Assembly (NCBI GenBank): GCA_019309245.1
Contig: JAFDGP010000091.1
Coordinates: forward strand, 1 to 12,029
DNA length: 12,029 nucleotides
Reading direction: 5' to 3'
Source of the DNA: Deltaproteobacteria bacterium
GTDB taxonomy: Bacteria; Desulfobacterota; Desulfobacteria; Desulfobacterales; C00003060
This document shows, piece after piece, positions 7,400 through 12,029 of the stretch. The notes under the pieces were generated by a model. The model had not been told where the DNA came from. It did not search any database and saw only the letters and a list, made by a program, of their open reading frames with translations. Numbering within the stretch: the stretch's first letter is position 1; every line of letters starts with the position of its first letter. Position numbers and translations under genes: made by a program.

Positions 7400-7446
7400 T
7401 GCTCCGGGCCGCCATCGCGTTGAAACCGGAACGGCGGCCCGGAGCA
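7400..7446. repeat. 14-bp perfect inverted repeat, possible bidirectional terminator
   Basis: The arms TGCTCCGGGCCGCC (7400-7413) and GGCGGCCCGGAGCA (7433-7446) are perfectly complementary around a 19-base loop; GTT and AAC inside the loop can add three pairs. It is very GC-rich and lies between convergent genes, which suggests a transcript-end structure. Neither side has the T-tract of a canonical intrinsic terminator, so a protective or repetitive palindrome is also possible. Confidence 0.55.
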
Positions 7447-7521
7447 TGATCAAAAATGGCAATGTCCGGGCATCCTTAAACAGGATATGTGGACAAAATT
7501 GTTGGACGAAGGCCCGGAACA

Positions 7522-7571
7522 GCCGAGCTGCCTCGGCCATGGGCAACAACGGCCCTGGTGCCGGCCATTGT
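7522..7571 (-). terminator. Stem-loops downstream of hup, probable transcript end
   Basis: On the minus strand, 16 bases after the hup stop, ACAATGGCC pairs with GGCCGTTGT (7571-7546), including a G-U pair that forms only in the minus-strand RNA; two further wobble pairs may extend it. A second perfect stem GCCGAG/CTCGGC with a 4-base loop follows at 7537-7522. There is no clear U-run, so intrinsic termination is not certain. Confidence 0.4.
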
Positions 7572-7587
7572 CAGCAATCGTGGCGAA

Positions 7588-7860
7588 CTAAATGGCGTCT
7601 TTCAGACCCTTGCCCGGTTTGAAACGCACGACGTTACGGGCCTTGATTTTGATCTTTTCTCCGGTGGCCGGGTTGACCCCCTTTCTGGCCTTACGGCGTA
7701 CCTTGGAAAACGTCCCAAAACCGACCAGTGTCAGCTTACCGTCCTTTTTCTTCAGTGCCTTTTTTACACTCGCGACAAACGCGTCAAGGGCCTTGTTCGC
7801 CGCGGCCTTTGAAATGCCCGCATCCTTAGCCATTTGCTCCACCAGTTCTGCCTTTGTCAT
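7588..7860 (-). CDS. hup: DNA-binding protein HU
   Basis: A 90-residue HU/IHF-family nucleoid protein, exactly the usual length. The N-terminal dimerisation helices (MTKAELVEQMAKDAGISKAAANKALDAF) are followed by LTLVGFGTFSKVRRKARKG, the beta-arm tip VNPATG (62-67) and the return strand (EKIKIKARNVVRFKPGKGLKDAI). Pro64, the DNA-intercalating residue, is present, but the arginine usual before NP is valine here. The ATG at 7860 has a strong AGGAGGAGG upstream. The frame continues upstream to 7911, but that part is not conserved-looking. It is an apparently monocistronic gene with its own promoter region above 7912. Confidence 0.96.
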   Translation of the reverse strand: MTKAELVEQMAKDAGISKAAANKALDAFVASVKKALKKKDGKLTLVGFGTFSKVRRKARKGVNPATGEKIKIKARNVVRFKPGKGLKDAI

Positions 7861-7926
7861 TGCGTCCTCCTCCTTTTGTTTCTGGTTGTGGTTGTTGGGC
7901 TCGTGCTCCAAATGCCTTTTCGCCGT

Positions 7927-7994
7927 TACTTAGACGCAGCTTTTACAAAAGTCAAGCGATTTTAATCGATCATACCCAATAAAATCCAAGTCAA
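7927..7994 (-). promoter_or_regulatory. hup promoter region (candidate elements)
   Basis: On the minus strand TTGACT (7955-7950) lies 17 bases before TAAGTA (7932-7927), about 67 bases from the hup start; the -35 is good, the -10 poor. Upstream, a second TTGACT (7994-7989) is followed by a good TATGAT (7974-7969), but with only 14 bases between. An AT-rich inverted repeat CGATT-TT-AATCG (7958-7968 area) sits between them and could be an operator. The exact start site cannot be fixed by eye. Confidence 0.35.
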
Positions 7995-8052
7995 ATGGGC
8001 ATTGACGCCCCCCTGGGCATGGACAACCCCTGAGCAAGCTATTTTACCGGTT

Positions 8053-8106
8053 CCAGCGTGTGCCGCTGGCGGTCGGGAGGGCGTGGGGGCATCCTGCCAT
8101 CGACCG
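8053..8106 (-). terminator. Stem-loops downstream of the sugar dehydrogenase
   Basis: Reading the minus strand after the stop at 8117, CGGTCG (8106-8101) pairs with CGACCG (8075-8070), enclosing a small GGCA/TGCC stem. Then CCAGCG/CGCTGG forms a perfect 6-bp stem with a 5-base loop (8069-8053). Only a short TAAAAT follows, so termination by these hairpins is plausible but not canonical. Confidence 0.3.
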
Positions 8107-8116
8107 ATCCCCCTTT

Positions 8117-9418
8117 TCACAAACGCCAGTAGGCAAACCCCTGTTCTTGAGCCTCTTTCGGGCTATAAAACCCTTTCACATCTACCAGCACGGGGTGCTC
8201 GCCGTTGCTGAGCCTTTTGAGCCTTTCCAGGGTCAATGCCTCAACGTAGGGCAGGTGCTTGACCGCCAGGACCATCCCGTCATAGGGTTTGTTTTGCTCG
8301 ATATCTTCAATCAAGTCGATGCCGAATTTCTCTTTGACCTCTTGATTGTAGGCAAACGGATCGTGAACCACCACGTCGATCCCATAGTCGGCCAGCTCGT
8401 TGTAGATATCGATGACCTTGGTGTTGCGAATGTCGCTGATGTTTTCTTTAAAGGTCAGTCCGAGGATCAATACCCTGCTGCCTTTGACGGCCCTCCCACG
8501 TTTAATCAACAGCTTCAGCGTGTTTTCGGCCACGTATTTTCCCATATGGTCGTTGATGCGTCTGCCTGCCAGGATGATCTGGGGATGATATCCCAGGCTT
8601 TCCGCTTTGAAGGCTACCCCGATACAATGGCCGCCCACCAGACCCGGCTCGAACTTCAGGAAGTTCCATTTGGTCCCAGCCGCCTCCAGGACGTCCCGTG
8701 TCCCGATCCCGAGGCGACCGAAGATCAAGGAAAGCTCATTCATCAGGGCGATGTTCAAATCCCGCTGGGTGTTTTCAATGACCTTGGCGGCTTCGGCCGT
8801 TTTGATGTCAGGGGCCACGTGAACGCCGGCCGGAATCACCGAGCCATAAAGTGCGGCGAGAAGCTCGGCAGTGTCCCCGGTGTCGCCAGAGACCACTTTC
8901 ATAATCTTGTCGATCGTGTGTTTCCGGTCTCCGGGATTGATCCTTTCCGGGGAATACCCCACGTGGAAATCCTTTTTCCAGACCAGGCCGCTGGTGGCTT
9001 CCAAGATAGGGACGCAGACCTCTTCAGTGACTCCGGGATACACCGTGGATTCGTAGACAACCACGGCCCCCGGTTGAAGCCGGGCACCGATGATTTCCGT
9101 CGCCCGCCGAATGGGCCCCAGATCTGGCCGCCGGTACCTGTCGATGGGTGTGGGGACGGTGACGATCACCAAGTCACACATGCTCAGCTTTTCGGCCTCA
9201 TGGGTAAAGGAGATACCCGCCTGTTTGAGGGTCTCGGCATCCACCTCCCTGGTCCTGTCTCGATGTGCTTGAAGTTCTCGAATCCGTTCGGGGTTGATAT
9301 CAAAACCCACCACCGCGTACCGGCTCGCAAGCAAGGCGGCCAGCGGCAGTCCCACGTAGCCAAGCCCGACCACAGCCACACGTCGGGCCCGCGTTTCAAA
9401 ATCGCCAATGTCCAACAT
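8117..9418 (-). CDS. UDP-N-acetylhexosamine 6-dehydrogenase, TviB/WbpO-like
   Basis: A 433-residue nucleotide-sugar dehydrogenase that would oxidise UDP-GlcNAc or UDP-GalNAc to the uronic acid using two NAD+, feeding O-antigen, capsule or exopolysaccharide. Evidence: NAD-binding VAVVGLGYVGLPLA (14-27), TVPTPID (87-93), YESTVYPGVTEE (122-133), the TviB/WbpO-type GYSPERINPGD (154-164), AAKVIENTQRDLNIALMNEL (210-229) and the catalytic cysteine (Cys265) in GLVGGHCIGV. Oddly, the DPYYLT segment that normally follows GGHCIGV is missing: VAFKAESLGYHP follows directly. The C-terminal domain is intact (SRVLILGLTFKENISDIRNTKV). I chose ATG 9418 over the adjacent GTG 9421 because AGGAGG then sits 7 bases upstream. 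The UDP-sugar substrate is inferred from the motif class. No other sugar gene is in view. Confidence 0.93.
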   Translation of the reverse strand: MLDIGDFETRARRVAVVGLGYVGLPLAALLASRYAVVGFDINPERIRELQAHRDRTREVDAETLKQAGISFTHEAEKLSMCDLVIVTVPTPIDRYRRPDLGPIRRATEIIGARLQPGAVVVYESTVYPGVTEEVCVPILEATSGLVWKKDFHVGYSPERINPGDRKHTIDKIMKVVSGDTGDTAELLAALYGSVIPAGVHVAPDIKTAEAAKVIENTQRDLNIALMNELSLIFGRLGIGTRDVLEAAGTKWNFLKFEPGLVGGHCIGVAFKAESLGYHPQIILAGRRINDHMGKYVAENTLKLLIKRGRAVKGSRVLILGLTFKENISDIRNTKVIDIYNELADYGIDVVVHDPFAYNQEVKEKFGIDLIEDIEQNKPYDGMVLAVKHLPYVEALTLERLKRLSNGEHPVLVDVKGFYSPKEAQEQGFAYWRL

Positions 9419-9518
9419 CACTGCTCCTCCTTATGCCGTATCCGCTTTCGCCGAAAAGAGAATCATCGCCCCACGGCATTATGGCACAACGCGTTTTTAT
9501 TGCCACTGATATAAAAAA

Positions 9519-9547
9519 TTTATCACGTGATGTTTTCAAGGCGTCAA
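9519..9547 (-). promoter_or_regulatory. Candidate sigma-70 promoter of the sugar dehydrogenase
   Basis: On the minus strand TTGACG (9547-9542) is followed after 17 bases by GATAAA (9524-9519), about 100 bases upstream of the dehydrogenase start. The 10-base perfect palindrome ATCACGTGAT (9522-9531) overlaps the -10 element and could be an operator. Confidence 0.4.
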
Positions 9548-9605
9548 GCCGCAAAACGCCTATTGTTCTCAATGCGTGAGCCGCCATTTGAGTTTCTTAA
9601 GAGGG

Positions 9606-10388
9606 TTAAGGCCGTCGCCCCACTGCCACCATCCGGGTATTCATAAACCCATAGTCTCCCGGGATGTTGTGGGGGGAAAATCCCCGGTGAACGGTCACGC
9701 CGTCAAACCCGACATCCGTGATCAGTTCGCGAAGGCCTGCGGCGTCGTAAAGCCGAATGCGATAAGTTTGATCCCGGACTATGCCCTTGCTTTTACTCAA
9801 GACCATTTCCCGCGCGGCCAAGCCCCGTCCGTTCAGCCGGCGTTCCCGGCATACGACCCAATCATCCGACGCCTCGTGCCAGGTTCTTGGGGTCAAGGTA
9901 TGGGCCACTTTTTCGGCGTCCGTCACATCCACCAGGAGCCATCCACCCGGTCGCAGGACCCGCCGGGCTTCTCCCAAGATCTGCCGGTCGCCTGCCGGGT
10001 CGTCGATATAGCCCAAGGAATTTCCCATGATCAGCGCATGGTCGAAAGCGCGGTCAGCAAGGCCTGTGTGCCTTGCATCGGCCCGGATACAATGAATCTC
10101 ATAACCGCCCCCGATCGCAGCCTGTTTGGCCCGGTTCACCAGGCAGGCTGAATAGTCCACCAGGGTGCATCTTCTAAATCCCCGGGCCACCAGGGCCAGG
10201 GTGTGTCTGCCGTGGCCCCCGCACAGATCCAGGATTCGATCCGCCTGGCGGATGGGAACCAGCGCACAAATCAGATCCACTTCGCGACGGGTAATGTCTT
10301 CGTTGCATACGGAACGGGCATCGGTTGTCAAATAGACCTCGTCGAAAAGGTCCTTCCACCAATCTCGCGATACCTGTATGGCTGTCAT
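9606..10388 (-). CDS. Class I SAM-dependent methyltransferase, substrate unknown
   Basis: A 260-residue soluble methyltransferase. Motif I is clear (ILDLCGGHGRHTLALVARGF, 52-71), followed by the acidic ribose-binding residue Asp78 (TLVDYS), IRADAR (101-106), the motif around FDHALIMGNSLGYI (115-128) and the post-motif strand VLRPGGWLLVDV (144-155). Its N-terminus (VSRDWWKDLFDEVYLTTDARS) resembles a common group of uncharacterised bacterial methyltransferases with a WW...FD..Y start; the substrate is unknown. The ATG at 10388 follows the ATP-grasp gene by 10 bases and has no clear Shine-Dalgarno, so translation probably depends on the upstream gene. The frame remains open upstream within that gene, but the fold begins at this start. 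It ends the minus-strand unit. Confidence 0.88.
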   Translation of the reverse strand: MTAIQVSRDWWKDLFDEVYLTTDARSVCNEDITRREVDLICALVPIRQADRILDLCGGHGRHTLALVARGFRRCTLVDYSACLVNRAKQAAIGGGYEIHCIRADARHTGLADRAFDHALIMGNSLGYIDDPAGDRQILGEARRVLRPGGWLLVDVTDAEKVAHTLTPRTWHEASDDWVVCRERRLNGRGLAAREMVLSKSKGIVRDQTYRIRLYDAAGLRELITDVGFDGVTVHRGFSPHNIPGDYGFMNTRMVAVGRRP

Positions 10389-10398
10389 TTCATTTTGA

Positions 10399-11778
10399 TC
10401 AAAGGTTGTTGAACCCGAACAACCCGTCCGAAGCAATGATGGCGGGGGATCCGCCCCACGGCTGGGATCGCGCGATGTTGAGCTCTTCTTCCTCAATGTC
10501 CACAATGTCATCCAGTTCCCCGGAAAGCCACATCTTTTCCAGGGCCAGGCAGTCTGCCCATACGTCAAGCCCGTATTGTTTAAGCGCCGCCAATTGGTCA
10601 ACGGTCAGCACCCTGGGCCTGAGCGCGATCCGGATCGGTCCCAGCAGATACGTAAAGTCGTTTTCCAGAGCCATCTTTTCCTGAAGGTCGATAACCTCCA
10701 AGATATCGCCAACCGGCATTTGTACCATGGCCTCATTGATGCGTCGTACCGCCTGGGATACCGGCATGTCCGAACGCAGCACCGCCAGGGGTTGAACCCC
10801 GCCGCCGCTTCCCACGTTTGTGGGCACCCCGCCGAACCGCCCCAAAAATCCCAAGAGGCCCTGAGGGCCCATCAGGCAGCGAAAATCAGTCTGGCATTGC
10901 TCCAGGGCCAGGGCGTTTTCTTGCGTGTTGACCACCGGGATGTCTTCGCTCCACAGATCCATCGGCACCTTTTGTTGAACGATGTAATGCCCCTTTTTAA
11001 GCGCCAGGGCGATGGCGTCATCTACATCCGGGTGCACGCCGCCGACCCGTACCCCTTTTCCCGAATATCCTCTTTCCGGTTTTAACACCAGGGTTTCCCA
11101 GTGCTCCCGGGTCCACTCCAACAAATCTGAAATGGCTTCTCCGGCGGGACCCTCCGTGCGCCGTGCATAAAATTGGCGGGTCCAGGGGGTGCGATCCACC
11201 ACCGTCTTGTGGAAACGCACAGCCCGGGGCCCGGTCATGACCTCGAACATGCTCTTGACGTTGATGGGTTCCATACCGCGTGGATTGATGACGCAATTTT
11301 CGCTGACCGCCTGAAGCAGTGGGCCCAGGTCGTATTTTCGATGAAGATCCAGAAGCACATCCGTATTGAAATCCATGAAGATCAACGAAACCGGGCGGCC
11401 CCGCCAACAGACCCGGCCGTTTTGCAACTCCAGTTCCTGAGGGGCGCAAAGAACCCCGTCCACCCCCTCTACTGCGTTGAGGTGTTGGGCCAGGTTTCTG
11501 TTTTCCGTGACCGTTTCCAGGGTTTCTTCTTCGGCAACCACGGCGATCAGCCCGGTTGTTGCGCCGCAGCGATCTCGAAGCGCCTTTAAAAGCATTTCCA
11601 CAAACCCGTGAATCGGGAACAACAAAGGGTGGTCGAAGTCAAGCTCCACCGGCATGGGCCGGATCTGTTGAAGCCTCTCCCAGACGGCTTTGCCAATGAC
11701 CTGAGTCACCCGTTGATAGTCCCATCCGTCGGGACTTCCGAGGTTCCATTCAGAATGATAACCGACAAACTCTTTCAA
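10399..11778 (-). CDS. ATP-grasp-like ligase of unknown substrate
   Basis: A 459-residue protein whose layout fits the pre-ATP-grasp plus ATP-grasp organisation of the glutathionylspermidine-synthase-like and circularly permuted ATP-grasp groups. Residues 76-145 form a Rossmann-like part (GLIAVVAEEETLETVTENRNL, then RGRPVSLIFMDFNTD). NCVINPRGMEPINVKSMFEV (161-180) resembles the linker lysine region. VLKPERGYSGKGVRVG (231-246) is the nucleotide-binding lysine and glycine-rich loop, HYIVQQKVPMD (264-274) the adenine hinge, DFRCLM (298-303) the conserved Arg, and RFGGVPTNVGSGGGVQPLAV (314-333) a metal/phosphate loop. The C-terminal 110 residues form an acidic, helical tail (ELDDIVDIEEEELN). Translation starts at TTG 11778, supported by AGGAG 5 bases upstream and a TTGA overlap with the preceding stop. 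The exact family and substrate are unknown to me. Confidence 0.75.
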   Translation of the reverse strand: MKEFVGYHSEWNLGSPDGWDYQRVTQVIGKAVWERLQQIRPMPVELDFDHPLLFPIHGFVEMLLKALRDRCGATTGLIAVVAEEETLETVTENRNLAQHLNAVEGVDGVLCAPQELELQNGRVCWRGRPVSLIFMDFNTDVLLDLHRKYDLGPLLQAVSENCVINPRGMEPINVKSMFEVMTGPRAVRFHKTVVDRTPWTRQFYARRTEGPAGEAISDLLEWTREHWETLVLKPERGYSGKGVRVGGVHPDVDDAIALALKKGHYIVQQKVPMDLWSEDIPVVNTQENALALEQCQTDFRCLMGPQGLLGFLGRFGGVPTNVGSGGGVQPLAVLRSDMPVSQAVRRINEAMVQMPVGDILEVIDLQEKMALENDFTYLLGPIRIALRPRVLTVDQLAALKQYGLDVWADCLALEKMWLSGELDDIVDIEEEELNIARSQPWGGSPAIIASDGLFGFNNL

Positions 11779-12029
11779 ATCGTCTCCTTGCCGGAATCCA
11801 ACCCGGCGCCGCTCTTTTTCAGGCGTTGTTCAACCCAGTGAAAGGGCAACTGGCCGCCTTCAAGGAGGGCCCTGTAAAACCGGTCCCGGCCCATCTGCGG
11901 GCCGAGCGCGTCCGCCAGGCGTTTAATCTCGTAACGGCCGAGCGTGTAGCAGAGTTGATAGCCGGGGGTCAGGCGGAAACGCTGGACCTGCGCCGCGGCT
12001 TCTGCGGGCGTAAGACCGGCCGACACCAG
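11775..12029 (-). CDS. DUF885-type protein, C-terminal fragment (cut by window edge)
   Basis: The last 84 residues of a protein that runs off the window. The segment FRLTPGYQLCYTLGRYEIKRLADALGPQM (split between about 17 and 45) followed by FYRALLEGGQLPFHWVEQRL matches the C-terminal end of DUF885 proteins, where a PGQ...Y..G motif precedes an F...LL..G.lPl segment. DUF885 members are thought to be zinc peptidase-like hydrolases; the zinc-binding region is not in view. Its stop overlaps the TTG start of the ATP-grasp gene (TTGA), so the two belong to one transcript. A GTG at 12026 is in frame but is almost certainly internal. Confidence 0.7.
   Translation of the reverse strand: MVSAGLTPAEAAAQVQRFRLTPGYQLCYTLGRYEIKRLADALGPQMGRDRFYRALLEGGQLPFHWVEQRLKKSGAGLDSGKETI

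Larger units (their letters stand above)
7240..7587. other. Convergent intergenic region metG / hup, no gene seen
   Basis: These 348 bases separate the 3' ends of metG and hup. The open frames crossing it have no start signals or recognisable domain. It contains a weak stem (GGAAGG 7256-7261 with CCTTCC 7277-7282, followed by AAAA), a long perfect inverted repeat (7400-7446), a small hairpin (7522-7537) and the hairpin just after hup (7546-7571). Its likely role is termination of both converging transcripts. Confidence 0.6.

Noticed and set aside
7232..7622. Small open frames on both strands in the metG/hup gap
   Set aside because: No Shine-Dalgarno, no recognisable motif, and they run through strong palindromes and into flanking genes.
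8060..9514. 484-codon plus-strand open frame opposite the UDP-sugar dehydrogenase
   Set aside because: The minus strand encodes a clear, full-length dehydrogenase in the same DNA. The plus frame shows no domain and has no start signal.
10389..10601. 71-codon N-terminal extension of the methyltransferase
   Set aside because: It lies inside the ATP-grasp coding sequence in another frame and reads as low-quality sequence. The methyltransferase fold begins at the ATG at 10388.

Overview
The window looks like chromosomal DNA of a GC-rich Gram-negative bacterium, most likely a deltaproteobacterium (Desulfobacterota, sulfate-reducer type). This is inferred from a complete Tol-Pal energiser cluster (so an outer membrane is present), the holB-ricT-metG gene order, and a methionyl-tRNA synthetase of the Thermus-like single zinc-knuckle type with a fused C-terminal tRNA-binding domain. 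No prophage, transposase, CRISPR array, rRNA or tRNA gene was seen.

Layout. Positions 1-2346 (minus strand) hold tolQ, tolR, a tolA-like gene and the 5' part of tolB, in the classical order and tightly packed, for outer-membrane maintenance during division. Positions 2347-2890 hold no convincing gene but are rich in hairpins. Positions 2891-7239 (plus strand) form a compact operon: an HD-domain nucleotide phosphohydrolase-like protein, holB (clamp-loader delta'), ricT (PSP1/YaaT family) and metG, with gene overlaps. Positions 7240-7587 lie between convergent genes and carry strong inverted repeats. A 90-residue HU protein (minus) follows, then a 205-bp gap with stem-loops and the hup promoter region. 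Next is a TviB/WbpO-type UDP-N-acetylhexosamine 6-dehydrogenase (minus), which probably feeds surface polysaccharide synthesis, with its own promoter near 9519-9547.

The right end (9606-12029, minus) is a tight three-gene unit: the C-terminus of a DUF885-type protein, an ATP-grasp-like protein of unknown substrate starting at TTG and overlapping the DUF885 stop codon, and a class I SAM-dependent methyltransferase. This cluster is the best candidate here for an undescribed function: a ligase, a methyltransferase and a putative hydrolase in apparent translational coupling. The other points worth checking are the structured intergenic element at 2370-2730 and the dehydrogenase, which lacks the conserved segment right after its catalytic cysteine.
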